DNA of 9,867 nucleotides from Oscillospiraceae bacterium (GTDB lineage Bacteria; Bacillota; Clostridia; Oscillospirales; Oscillospiraceae), in the NCBI GenBank assembly GCA_020025655.1, contig JAHHRR010000054.1, forward strand, positions 1 to 9,867, given 5' to 3'. The notes under the pieces are model-generated. The model was not told where the DNA came from, ran no database searches, and worked only from the letters and a program-made list of their open reading frames with translations. The position numbers and the translations under genes are program-made. Below are positions 1 through 7,685 of this stretch, piece after piece (positions within the stretch are counted from its first letter, which is position 1; each line of letters opens with the position of its first letter).

Positions 1-38
1 CTTAATAATCTTACCGTGTATATTTCCTTTGAAACTGC

Positions 39-70
39 ATAACGCCGGAGCCTTGCGGCTCCGGCGTTAT
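39..70 (-). terminator. Hairpin terminator after the third lipoprotein gene, possibly bidirectional
   Basis: A perfect 14-bp inverted repeat (39-52 with 57-70) encloses a 4-base loop. Read on the minus strand the loop is GCAA, a stable GNRA tetraloop. The hairpin begins 19 bases after the stop codon of the minus-strand lipoprotein gene, the normal place for a terminator. The minus-strand tail is only weakly U-rich (GCAGTTTC). The better T run (TTTTT at 75-79) follows on the plus strand, so the hairpin may also end a plus-strand gene lying left of the window. The stem is certain; direction and strength are inferred. Confidence 0.75.
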
Positions 71-89
71 ATGGTTTTTACTTCATAAC

Positions 90-2528
90 TTATCTCTGTT
101 CATTTACATATATATTTGCCTTGCTCTGTATAAGTTTTGCAACATCCTCTGCGCTCTTCTGACCGGCAAAGAAAGGCTGAGCCTCTTCCCATATGATTCT
201 GACTATGGCTGAGTGGTCATCATAGCAGGTTTTTGTTTCGGATATAAGCTTCATGTAGTCATCAGCCTCTTCCTGACTTAGCTCATATATATCCACCCTG
301 CCGTTAGGGGTATTGTGGCTGGATCTGGGTACTTTTACTTTTTCGCCGTTTTCGTCCAGAAGTGTATTTCCGTTTTCATCCAGAGCGTAGCGGGGCATCA
401 TAACCTTTTTGATGCTTTCATTAAGCGCATTCATGTTTGTGGGGCAGTTCCATGCGTTTGTCTGTGTCTGCTCACGTAAAAGAATTCTCATAAAGTCCCA
501 TGCGCCCTCTTTGTTTTCGCTCCTTGAGCTCATGGCGCAGCAGCAGTTAAGCCGCATAACATTGCCGCTGCCGTTCAGACCCGGATAACCCACAAACACA
601 CTTTCCTGATCAGCCGCAGAACGGCTGCGTATATAATCCTCAGGTGAATATATGTACAGGTTCTGGAAAAGCTGTTTTCCCACCATGAAGGGATCTTCCG
701 ATCCGGGAGGCTCTGCGCTCATCAAGGCTTTATCAATGGACTCCCTAGTTGGAATTCTGTTTAGATAGTTAAGGAAATCCACAAATTCCGGTCTGTCAAA
801 ATTGCATTCTCCGGTTTCCCAGTTTACATACTGTTCGATATCCTGCGCAACGCTTATATCCAGTATATCTTCTCTCGACGCAAAGGGTCCGTACATTGCG
901 CAGCCTTCAGGCATCTGGTCTAAAATTTCAAGAGCATCTGCATAGCTGAGACTCTCCCTGTCCCCAAGTGCGGCTTTCATAACTTTTGCCGTCTGAATAT
1001 CAAAGCCTGTTGATATTCGGTAGAGCCTGTCACCTGTTGCCAAGGCATCAAGCGCCGCAGGAACAATGCTCTCTCTGCCAAGCTCTTTATCTGCATCAAG
1101 ATAGGGATAAAGGTCTTCAAGCAGCCCCTTTGCCGCAAGCTGCTCAAACGGCTGGTAGCTTAGCATCAGAATATCCGGCATATCCCCTGCCATGATCTCC
1201 GTAAGCAGCTTCATTCTGCCCTCAGCTTTCTCCGGACTGTCAATGGGACTGCCGCAGTAGAAGCCGTCAGAGTTATATTCTGCATAATCCTGGAATTTTA
1301 TTCTGTATTTATCGTTATTGCGGTTATAAGTTGCGATAATCTTCCTTATATCGTAGTCAACAGCATACCCGCTCACAGTTATTTCTATCTTGTGCGGAAC
1401 CTCTTCATAGGGCTTACGGCTTACAACTACAAGTTCACTTATATCGGTTTCCGTGGCCTTATCAAAATTTCTAATAATTCCGGCAGCTCTGCCCTCATCA
1501 TCAACCATAAACTCATAGGCACAGTCTCCGTTAATATCTACATCCAGCCAGCTGAAGAGCTTGGTTTCCTCCTGTGTCTGGAGATTAAAGCCGCAGAAAT
1601 AGCTGCCGTTATTATAGTAGAAATCATAGTCTCCACCGCCGATTACAGGGTCAGCGCCTGAATTCGGAAGCTGGATTTTCTCGCCTATACTGCCGGCTGC
1701 GGGATCAAATATCTGAAGATATCTGGTTTCACCATAGCACTGGGCTGCAAAGCGTCCGTCTTTAAGCTTTATGATGTTTGTGGGATAAACCTCGATGCTT
1801 ACAGCATCGCTTAAAGTCCCATCCGGACTCAGTTTTATAATTTTCTGCTCTCCGGGAAGATAGCAGCTTCCATCCTCGTCAATCCAGGCTCCGTAAGTTT
1901 CAACATACTCGCCCTCAGGCACCTGAATCTTAACACTGCTGAGGATTTTTCCGTTTGTATCGCAGCAGCGGTAATAATAATCGGTGCCGAATTTAATATT
2001 GGAATAGTAGGTTTCCGGGTCTGTCTCGGGGTTTACGCTCTCGTCACCGTCATAGTAGTTATATGAATAGTTCTCTATAAAGCGCAGGTTTCCGTCCTTG
2101 TCGGGAAATATTCTTGGGATCGATGAAGATTCCGCAAAGTCCGGCTTGTCTGCGTTTTCTTCGCTTCTGATGCAGCTGTAATCGCTCAGCTTTTTAAAGC
2201 TTCCGTCCATACCTAAAAAGTACAGAACGGTATTCTCAATATCGAACTGTCCATTCCTTGCAGCTTCACCCTCGTGCTCGCGCGTACCTGCTTTCTCAAC
2301 GCCCGAACAGTAGATTCCTCCGTTTGCATATGCAATCGGTGTCAGTCCGTATTTTGTCTCTGTTTCAATCGGATAGAATTCCGAAGTATATACAAATTCC
2401 GGATGACTGGTGTTCTCGACATTTTCTTTCGTATCCGCAGGGTTTTTCTCTTCTCCGCAGGCACTTAAGCTCAGCAGTATGCTGATTGTCAGCAGCAGAG
2501 TAAGGATAGCAGTAAGGCGCTTTTTCAT
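90..2528 (-). CDS. Propeller-like/family 1 extracellular solute-binding lipoprotein, third and most divergent of three paralogs (812 aa)
   Basis: The start at 2528 is chosen because GGAGG lies 5 bases upstream and the product then opens directly with a signal peptide; the in-frame ATG at 2546 lies upstream of that site and adds six non-signal residues. The lipobox is LSAC with acceptor Cys24, so the protein should be anchored outside the cell membrane. Residues 45-370 carry recurring DG turns (MDGS, DKDGN, DEDGS, SPDG, KDGR), as in beta-propellers. From about 380 to the end it follows the family 1 solute-binding fold: MAGDMPDI, LLEDLYPYLD, AWDFM and a C-terminal SKANIYVNEQR helix. It has a roughly 10-residue insertion near residues 420-435 and far more cysteines than its paralogs, including Cys662-664 in a row. 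It is probably co-transcribed with the gene upstream. The ligand is unknown; no transporter subunits are nearby. Confidence 0.88.
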   Translation of the reverse strand: MKKRLTAILTLLLTISILLSLSACGEEKNPADTKENVENTSHPEFVYTSEFYPIETETKYGLTPIAYANGGIYCSGVEKAGTREHEGEAARNGQFDIENTVLYFLGMDGSFKKLSDYSCIRSEENADKPDFAESSSIPRIFPDKDGNLRFIENYSYNYYDGDESVNPETDPETYYSNIKFGTDYYYRCCDTNGKILSSVKIQVPEGEYVETYGAWIDEDGSCYLPGEQKIIKLSPDGTLSDAVSIEVYPTNIIKLKDGRFAAQCYGETRYLQIFDPAAGSIGEKIQLPNSGADPVIGGGDYDFYYNNGSYFCGFNLQTQEETKLFSWLDVDINGDCAYEFMVDDEGRAAGIIRNFDKATETDISELVVVSRKPYEEVPHKIEITVSGYAVDYDIRKIIATYNRNNDKYRIKFQDYAEYNSDGFYCGSPIDSPEKAEGRMKLLTEIMAGDMPDILMLSYQPFEQLAAKGLLEDLYPYLDADKELGRESIVPAALDALATGDRLYRISTGFDIQTAKVMKAALGDRESLSYADALEILDQMPEGCAMYGPFASREDILDISVAQDIEQYVNWETGECNFDRPEFVDFLNYLNRIPTRESIDKALMSAEPPGSEDPFMVGKQLFQNLYIYSPEDYIRSRSAADQESVFVGYPGLNGSGNVMRLNCCCAMSSRSENKEGAWDFMRILLREQTQTNAWNCPTNMNALNESIKKVMMPRYALDENGNTLLDENGEKVKVPRSSHNTPNGRVDIYELSQEEADDYMKLISETKTCYDDHSAIVRIIWEEAQPFFAGQKSAEDVAKLIQSKANIYVNEQR

Positions 2529-2533
2529 ATCTT

Positions 2534-2539
2534 CCTCCT
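2534..2539 (-). promoter_or_regulatory. Ribosome binding site deciding the start of the third lipoprotein gene
   Basis: On the minus strand AAGGAGG precedes ATG at 2528 with ideal spacing. It lies inside the extension that would be coded if the ATG at 2546 were used, which argues for the downstream start and a protein beginning MKKRLTAIL. Confidence 0.85.
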
Positions 2540-2577
2540 TTACCATTATGGCCTTATATTTTTTGTTTCCCTAAATA

Positions 2578-2618
2578 CCTGAGCAATAAAGCCGATAGTC
2601 TCAGCCTCATTGCTCAGG
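2578..2618 (-). ncRNA. Long imperfect mRNA hairpin between second and third lipoprotein genes
   Basis: A perfect 10-bp stem pairs 2578-2587 with 2609-2618. Read as minus-strand RNA the interior extends it: GAG opposite UUU (wobble G-U, A-U, G-U), then GCUGA with UCGGC, closing on a 5-base loop GACUA. The total is about 18 pairs. On the plus strand the wobble pairs become A-C mismatches, so the structure belongs to the lipoprotein transcript. No U tract follows, so it does not look like an ordinary intrinsic terminator. A role in mRNA processing, 3'-end protection or attenuation is inferred. This is a cis-acting element, not a separate RNA gene. Confidence 0.6.
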
Positions 2619-2645
2619 TCTTGAGCGGGAAATCCCGCTCAAGAC
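2618..2645 (-). terminator. GC-rich hairpin just after the second lipoprotein gene, without a U tract
   Basis: A perfect inverted repeat pairs 2618-2630 with 2633-2645 (realistically 12 bp with a 4-base loop). It lies 10 bases after the stop codon of the second lipoprotein gene. It abuts the next hairpin, sharing base 2618, so the two helices could stack. On the minus strand it is followed by CTGAGCAATG rather than U residues. It is therefore more likely an RNA-stability or partial-termination element than a full intrinsic terminator, leaving the downstream gene expressed by read-through. Confidence 0.55.
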
Positions 2646-2655
2646 TCCGAAATAA

Positions 2656-5091
2656 TTATCTCTGCTCGTTGATGTAAATATTTACTTTACTCTGAATGAG
2701 TTTTGCTGTTTCTTCAGCGCTCTTCTGTCCCTCGAAATAAGGTACTGCCTCTTCAACAACTATCTCTGTGAGAGTTGAATTGGAATCAGAAACCTTGGTA
2801 GTGCTTTCGATAAGATTCTTAAGCTTTGCAGCCTGTGCCTCGGTCATTGCGTATAAATCATAGCTGGTACCGTTGCCGAAGCTTACACCGTGGTTGCTTA
2901 CCTCAATCTTATCACCGTTTTCGTCAAGGACATAGTTGCCGTTTTCATCCGTTTCGTAAACGGGTGTCATGGCTTCTTTAAGCTTCTTATCAAAGCTTGC
3001 CTTGTTTAAAGGCAGGCTGTAGTACATATTGTCCTCATATTTTTCAGTGAAGAACACTTTAAGGAAATCCCATGCAGCCTGTTTATCCTTACAATTTTTG
3101 GTGATTGCGTAGCCGTTGTTTATGCTGAGCATACTGCCGCCGCCGTTATTGCTGGGATATCCTATATAAACTGCATCTCCGCCAAACTGGAGATCATCCA
3201 TAGCGATGCTTTCCATATCTGAAATATACACATCCATCAGCATCTGTTTTCCGCTGGCAATAAGGCTCATAGTGTCTTCACCGGGGGCGGGCTCATAGGT
3301 GGTATAGTCAAATTCCTTGGGGAACTGATTTGCAAACTCAAGCAGTTCGATAAACTCAGGGCTGTCAAAATGGCACTCGCCGGTGCTCCAGTCGGCATAC
3401 ATATTGATATCCATGGAAAGGCAGCCTGAAAGCATTGCTGATTTTGTAACTCCGGGGCCGAATGCAGTGCAGCCTTCGGGCATGGAAGCAAGTGCTTCGT
3501 TAAACTGCTTGTAGTTCCATGATTCCATGTCGCCCACAACCTTGGCAGAACCCGCAGCGGTTATAATGCTGAAGCTGGGGAAAATCTGGCAGAGCTTTCC
3601 GTCAACTTCCATAGCCTTGATCACATTTTCAAAAAGATCGTCTCTGCTTAAATCCTTGTCTGCATCAAGGAAGGGATAGATATCCTCAATTATACCCTTG
3701 GATGCCAGCTGAGTGTAAGGCAGTGAGCTGACAGAAACCATGTCGGGCATTTCACCTGACAGCATTTCAGTCAAAAGCTTTGTGCGGCCTGCACCATAGT
3801 CATCCTCTGTATTAAACTCGGAATAGTCTTTAAGTACAATTCTGTAATCGGGATTGCTTCTGTTATGCTTAACAATGGAATCCACAAGCTGCTGTTCCGG
3901 CCACATAACAGCTATGCTAAGCTCCTGCTTCTGTGCAGACGGATCATAGGGCTGAGGTGTAAGCTTGAAAATTTCGGTTTTATACGAATCATTCTCCTTT
4001 ACAGGAGGTATCATGCTTATACCTACTATGCTTCCGTCAGCATTGATATTAAAGCCTTCTATTCTGTCTCCGCAGATATCCACATCAATCCAGTTCAGGA
4101 TTTTGACAGGCTCCTCACCAATGTTGAAGCCATAAAGTCTGGTGCCGTCTATATAGCACAGATCGTATTTGTCGCCGCCTGAGTAAATGTTATAAGCATT
4201 TCTCGGCAGATCAATAGGCTCGCCCAGCTTTCCGGTTTCAGTGTTAAGCTCAAATACTGCAGGGCCGTTATTACCCCAGCTGCTGACCACAATTCTTCCG
4301 TCGGCAAGAAGCAGCATTCTTTCTATGTACTCATCATTGGAAAGCTCAAAAAGCTTTGTTCCGTCATCCTTAAAGCCTATGATGCCGTCACCGACTCCGA
4401 GTATTAAATTACCCGCTTTATCAATCAGAATATTTCGGCTGTCTAAATAGCTGTCTTCGGGCAGCTCGATCTGTGCAGAGCTGAGCTCTGCGCCGGTTTT
4501 ATCAAGGGTACGGATGTAGTATTCACTTTTATCCTGCATATACATCCAGTATTCATCGTCATTTTTGGTAATATTATCCGGACCTGTATATTCGTATTTA
4601 TTTATATACTCTATTGTCCGGATATTTCCGTCTTCTGCAGCAAATATGCTGCCAATGCCGAAGTATGCGTTATCATCGTCTGTTTCGGGCGGTTTATATC
4701 CCGGCAGAACTTCTATATTGCTGTCATAATCAGCAAACAGCAGTCTGGGCTCATATGTAACATGATTTTCCTCATCTGCCGATTCAGCATCTGCCGCAGG
4801 CTCAGTGCCGTTCGCATCAGCTGTTTCTTCACTCTCAGCACCGTCTTTCTTTATTTCCTCCTCGCCCGTGAGGAAGATTCCATCGTTATTCATGCTGATA
4901 GTAGACAGATAACCGTATTTTTCATGCTCGGCATCAAATTCAGTATATTTTGCTGAATATGTAAACTCCGGATTATTCTGCTGCTCCTCTTTAGTTGTTT
5001 CGCCCTCTTCGCTGCCGCCGCACGCAGCCAGGCTCAGTACCATAAGTACCGCCATAGCCAGAGCGAGTAGTGATTTTAGAGTCTTTTTCAT
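2656..5091 (-). CDS. Propeller-like/family 1 extracellular solute-binding lipoprotein, second of three paralogs (811 aa)
   Basis: The start at 5091 is supported by GGAGGT on the minus strand, five bases away. The signal peptide MKKTLKSLLALAMAVLMVL runs to lipobox LAAC with acceptor Cys24, giving a membrane-anchored extracytoplasmic protein. Residues about 45-380 have DG-turn motifs (AEDGN, DKAGN, KDDG, LADGR, NADGS) spaced like propeller blades. Residues about 390-811 match the solute-binding family: LSGEMPDM, GIIEDIYPFLD, GNGYAIT-like NNGYAITKNC, AAWDFL and the C-terminal SKVNIYINEQR. An acidic, low-complexity insertion at residues 77-110 (Glu/Asp/Ala-rich) is absent from both paralogs and is probably a flexible loop. 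It is clearly closer to the 799-residue paralog than to the 812-residue one. The substrate cannot be named from sequence; sugar or oligosaccharide is only the family's commonest case. Confidence 0.9.
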   Translation of the reverse strand: MKKTLKSLLALAMAVLMVLSLAACGGSEEGETTKEEQQNNPEFTYSAKYTEFDAEHEKYGYLSTISMNNDGIFLTGEEEIKKDGAESEETADANGTEPAADAESADEENHVTYEPRLLFADYDSNIEVLPGYKPPETDDDNAYFGIGSIFAAEDGNIRTIEYINKYEYTGPDNITKNDDEYWMYMQDKSEYYIRTLDKTGAELSSAQIELPEDSYLDSRNILIDKAGNLILGVGDGIIGFKDDGTKLFELSNDEYIERMLLLADGRIVVSSWGNNGPAVFELNTETGKLGEPIDLPRNAYNIYSGGDKYDLCYIDGTRLYGFNIGEEPVKILNWIDVDICGDRIEGFNINADGSIVGISMIPPVKENDSYKTEIFKLTPQPYDPSAQKQELSIAVMWPEQQLVDSIVKHNRSNPDYRIVLKDYSEFNTEDDYGAGRTKLLTEMLSGEMPDMVSVSSLPYTQLASKGIIEDIYPFLDADKDLSRDDLFENVIKAMEVDGKLCQIFPSFSIITAAGSAKVVGDMESWNYKQFNEALASMPEGCTAFGPGVTKSAMLSGCLSMDINMYADWSTGECHFDSPEFIELLEFANQFPKEFDYTTYEPAPGEDTMSLIASGKQMLMDVYISDMESIAMDDLQFGGDAVYIGYPSNNGGGSMLSINNGYAITKNCKDKQAAWDFLKVFFTEKYEDNMYYSLPLNKASFDKKLKEAMTPVYETDENGNYVLDENGDKIEVSNHGVSFGNGTSYDLYAMTEAQAAKLKNLIESTTKVSDSNSTLTEIVVEEAVPYFEGQKSAEETAKLIQSKVNIYINEQR

Positions 5092-5118
5092 AATTTACCT
5101 CCATAATAAGACTTATTA

Positions 5119-5166
5119 AAATCTTGGAATTGCAGTCTGATATGCCAGACTGTAATTCCAAAATTT
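5119..5166 (-). repeat. Long inverted repeat in the leader of the second lipoprotein gene
   Basis: Arms 5124-5139 and 5146-5161 form a 16-bp dyad with one imperfect pair (5132/5153) around a 6-base loop. After one further mismatch, 5119-5122 pairs with 5163-5166. It starts immediately downstream (minus strand) of the terminator of the preceding gene and ends about 27 bases before the next start codon. On the minus strand it is followed by GATTTT, a weak U-rich tail. It could be a second terminator, a 5' stabilising hairpin, or a DNA operator; the sequence does not decide. Confidence 0.6.
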
Positions 5167-5167
5167 C

Positions 5168-5199
5168 AAAAAACCGAAGCCGCAAAGCGGCTTCGGTTT
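5168..5199 (-). terminator. Strong intrinsic terminator after the first lipoprotein gene
   Basis: A perfect 13-bp stem (5171-5183 with 5187-5199) around a 3-base loop is followed on the minus strand by six consecutive U residues (5173-5168, the first three also able to pair). This is the classic Rho-independent form. It begins 12 bases after the stop codon of the 799-residue lipoprotein gene. It implies that most transcripts from the divergent promoter end here and that the second and third paralogs depend on read-through or on their own promoter. Confidence 0.88.
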
Positions 5200-5210
5200 C
5201 ATTCGCAAGC

Positions 5211-7610
5211 TTATCTTTGCTCGTTGATGTAAATATTAACTTTACTCTGAATAAGCTTAGAGACTTCTTCTGCGCTCTTCTGTCCTTCAAAGAAGGGAGC
5301 TGCATTTTCAATTACAATATCAGCAAGCTGAGAGTTTTCGTCATAGAGCTTTTCAGTGGAATTTAAAAGATCCATAAACTTATCTGCCTGCTCCTGAGTC
5401 AGATTATACATCTCAACAACAGTACCGTCAGGCATACCGTATCCGCCATGGCTTACAGGAATCTTGTCTCCGTTTTCATCAAGCATGAAATTGCCTTCGG
5501 CATCCTTTCTGTACTCGGGAGTCATAGCCTGTTCGAGCTTTGCATCAAATACCTTTATATTTGTAGGCAGGCCGATCATGATCTTATTCTGGTATTCCTC
5601 AGTGAGAAGAGTTCTCAGGAAATCCCATGCAGCTTCCTTGTTGCTGCAGTTTTTGGTGATGGCATAGCCGTTGCCTGCAGAAAATGCGCTGCCTGTTCCG
5701 CTGGCGCTGGGTATACCTATATAGACAGCATCTCCGCCGGTGTAGGCATCATTGTACAATAGGTCATCAAACATACTGATAGCTGTGAAGCTCAGCATCT
5801 GCATTCCGCTGGCAAAATTCTCAACCGTATTTGAAGCAATATCTTCGTCATAGTTTACTTCTTTGGGGAACTGCTTTGCAAACTCAAGCAGTTCTGCAAA
5901 CTCAGGGGTATCGAAACGGCACTCGCCGGTAGTCCAGTCTGCGAAGTAGTCCATGTCCATAGCGAGCTGTATGTGCATGATGTCATCTCTCTGAACATAG
6001 TGTCCAAAAGGCTTGCAGCCTTCAGGCATCTGAGCAAGTGCTTCATTAAACTGAGCGTAGTTCCAGCCGGGCTGATCGCCGACTGCCTTTGCAGGACCAA
6101 CAGCAGTTGTTATAATGAAGTCAGAGCAAACCTGTCCGAGCTTTCCGTCAACTTCGAGAGCCTTAAAGAAGTTCTGCTGGAAGTCCTCTCTGTCGAATTC
6201 GGGGTCTGCATCAATGTAGGGGTAGATATCCTCAATAATTCCCTTGGAAAGCAGCTGGCTGTAAGGCAGTCCGTCCAGTGCCAGCATATCGGGCATCTCA
6301 CCGGACATAATCTCAGTGAGAAGCTTTGTCTTGCCGGCTTCCCAGTCGTCCTCGGTGTTAAACTCGGAATAGTCTTTTATAACAACACGGTATTTATCGT
6401 TGCTGCGGTTATACTTAATAATGGTATCCTTGAAGTCGTAATCGAGCCACATGACTGCCAGAGTAAGTTCTTCTTTCTGAGCAACGGAATCATAGGGCTT
6501 CTTTGTAAGCTTTACAAGCTCATAAGTGGATTTATTGCTCTGATTATCCCACTCGCTGCTGAGAGCCACGAAGCTTCCGTCAGGACCTGCAACAATGTTT
6601 CTTACAGAATCGCTGTTAACATCTGCATTCATCCAGTTGAAGAGTTTAACAGGCTCCTGACCGATATTCAGGCCGTAGAAATTGAGGCCGCTGGTGTAGT
6701 ACAGCTCGTAATCCTCACCGCCGGGATATACTTCGTTCGCAAATCTGGGCAGGTCAACAGGCTCGCCCAGCTTCTTGCCGGCTCCGTCAATCTCACTTAC
6801 GGCAGGGCCGTTTTCACCGTAGAAATAAGCAAGCAGTCTGCCGTCGGGAACTTTTATTAAGCGCTCTATGTAATAATCATCTGCGGGAATATCATATGCA
6901 ACTTCTCCGTTTGCATCAATAGCCCTAATGCCGTTGCCTGCAAGAACAATGTTGCCGTCTTTATCCTGTGCAATACTGTATATAGAAGAGTTTTCCTCAG
7001 CAGGAATATCAAAGGAGCTTACTTCGCTGCCGTCGGGATTCAGAACACGGGCAACATATCTTTCTTCGTATGCCTGATGCTCCCAGTATTCTTCGCTGCC
7101 GAACTGAACATCGTCGTCACCGTCAAACCATGAAGTGCCGATTGACTCAACGCACACAAACTTTCCGTCTTCAGCAGGAACAGCAGAAACGATATGGCTT
7201 CTTGCGCTGTAGTCCTTTTTACCTGCTGCATCCTCGGGATCGGAAGCAGAAATCTCATAGGCAGGGAGTTCTGTCAGCTTTCCGCTTGCATCCATAGTAT
7301 AAAGGCTCTCCTCGTAGACATCGAACTGGCCCTCATATTCCTTCACTGCACCCTCAGGTATATTCTCGCCGACGTTGGTTACGGCTGAGCAGTAAATCTT
7401 ATCAGCATCAGCTGAAAGTATTCTGATGCTCTCTCTTCCTTCTGGATCTATTTTTGTAAATTCGGGTACATAAACAGTTTCCGGTTTTACTTCGTTTTCG
7501 TTGTTACCGGGGGTCTTTTCATCCGCATTTTTGTCACCGCAGGCTGCAAGGCTGAAAACCATAGCAACTGCCAGTGTCATGCAGAATAGACTTTTCAGTT
7601 TTTTCTTCAT
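5211..7610 (-). CDS. Propeller-like/family 1 extracellular solute-binding lipoprotein, first of three paralogs (799 aa)
   Basis: The start at 7610 follows AGGAGG on the minus strand. The signal peptide ends at lipobox LAAC, acceptor Cys24, so the mature protein is lipid-anchored outside the membrane. Residues about 45-370 look like a beta-propeller: DG-type turns recur near 107, 147, 192, 216, 232, 255 and 343, many about 40 residues apart. Residues about 380-799 are a family 1 solute-binding domain: NRSNDKY near 401, MSGEMPDM near 435, GIIEDIYPYID near 457, GNGYAITKNC near 646, AAWDFL near 660 and the terminal SKVNIYINEQR. Ordinary members have only the second part. This copy is next to the divergent promoter region and shares it with the two-component genes. 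No permease or ATPase is encoded beside it, so transport, if any, uses proteins encoded elsewhere. Confidence 0.9.
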   Translation of the reverse strand: MKKKLKSLFCMTLAVAMVFSLAACGDKNADEKTPGNNENEVKPETVYVPEFTKIDPEGRESIRILSADADKIYCSAVTNVGENIPEGAVKEYEGQFDVYEESLYTMDASGKLTELPAYEISASDPEDAAGKKDYSARSHIVSAVPAEDGKFVCVESIGTSWFDGDDDVQFGSEEYWEHQAYEERYVARVLNPDGSEVSSFDIPAEENSSIYSIAQDKDGNIVLAGNGIRAIDANGEVAYDIPADDYYIERLIKVPDGRLLAYFYGENGPAVSEIDGAGKKLGEPVDLPRFANEVYPGGEDYELYYTSGLNFYGLNIGQEPVKLFNWMNADVNSDSVRNIVAGPDGSFVALSSEWDNQSNKSTYELVKLTKKPYDSVAQKEELTLAVMWLDYDFKDTIIKYNRSNDKYRVVIKDYSEFNTEDDWEAGKTKLLTEIMSGEMPDMLALDGLPYSQLLSKGIIEDIYPYIDADPEFDREDFQQNFFKALEVDGKLGQVCSDFIITTAVGPAKAVGDQPGWNYAQFNEALAQMPEGCKPFGHYVQRDDIMHIQLAMDMDYFADWTTGECRFDTPEFAELLEFAKQFPKEVNYDEDIASNTVENFASGMQMLSFTAISMFDDLLYNDAYTGGDAVYIGIPSASGTGSAFSAGNGYAITKNCSNKEAAWDFLRTLLTEEYQNKIMIGLPTNIKVFDAKLEQAMTPEYRKDAEGNFMLDENGDKIPVSHGGYGMPDGTVVEMYNLTQEQADKFMDLLNSTEKLYDENSQLADIVIENAAPFFEGQKSAEEVSKLIQSKVNIYINEQR

Positions 7611-7648
7611 ATGTTCCTCCTGATAGATTAAACTAAGTTTACTCTGTT

Positions 7649-7677
7649 ATTTTACCACAGCGCTTCTTTTCTGTGTA
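7649..7677 (-). promoter_or_regulatory. Probable sigmaA promoter for the lipoprotein genes
   Basis: On the minus strand TACACA (7677-7672, 4 of 6 to TTGACA) and TAAAAT (7654-7649, 5 of 6 to TATAAT) are separated by 17 bases. TGG directly before the -10 box gives an extended -10. The start point would fall near 7642, leaving a leader of about 32 bases that contains AGGAGG. A small dyad, CACAG-N10-CTGTG (7656-7675), lies in the spacer. Confidence 0.6.
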
Positions 7678-7685
7678 TTAAATAT

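Noticed and set aside
1..38. Possible end of another gene at the left edge
   Set aside because: Only 38 bases are available, with no start, ribosome binding site or motif to support a call in either direction.
2529..2577. Separate promoter for the third lipoprotein gene
   Set aside because: CATAAT and AAAAAT resemble -10 boxes, but no acceptable -35 box lies 16-18 bases away, so co-transcription with the upstream gene is preferred.
3865..4182. Open frame of 105 codons on the plus strand within the second lipoprotein gene
   Set aside because: Antisense to a well-supported gene, with no recognisable motif; similar frames occur antisense to the paralogs only because the paralogs are similar.
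39..5199. The several hairpins as a CRISPR array or a mobile repeat family
   Set aside because: The stems differ from one another in sequence and length and there are no regular spacers or unit repeats; they are individual RNA structures at gene ends.
4991..5311. Minus-strand open frame bridging the gap between the first and second lipoprotein genes
   Set aside because: It runs through the terminator and the dyad and overlaps both genes out of frame, so it is not a credible protein.
5973..6860. A 295-codon open frame on the plus strand inside the first lipoprotein gene
   Set aside because: It lies entirely antisense to a gene with clear signal peptide and domain motifs, and its product shows no recognisable domain. 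It looks like a by-product of the coding strand's composition.
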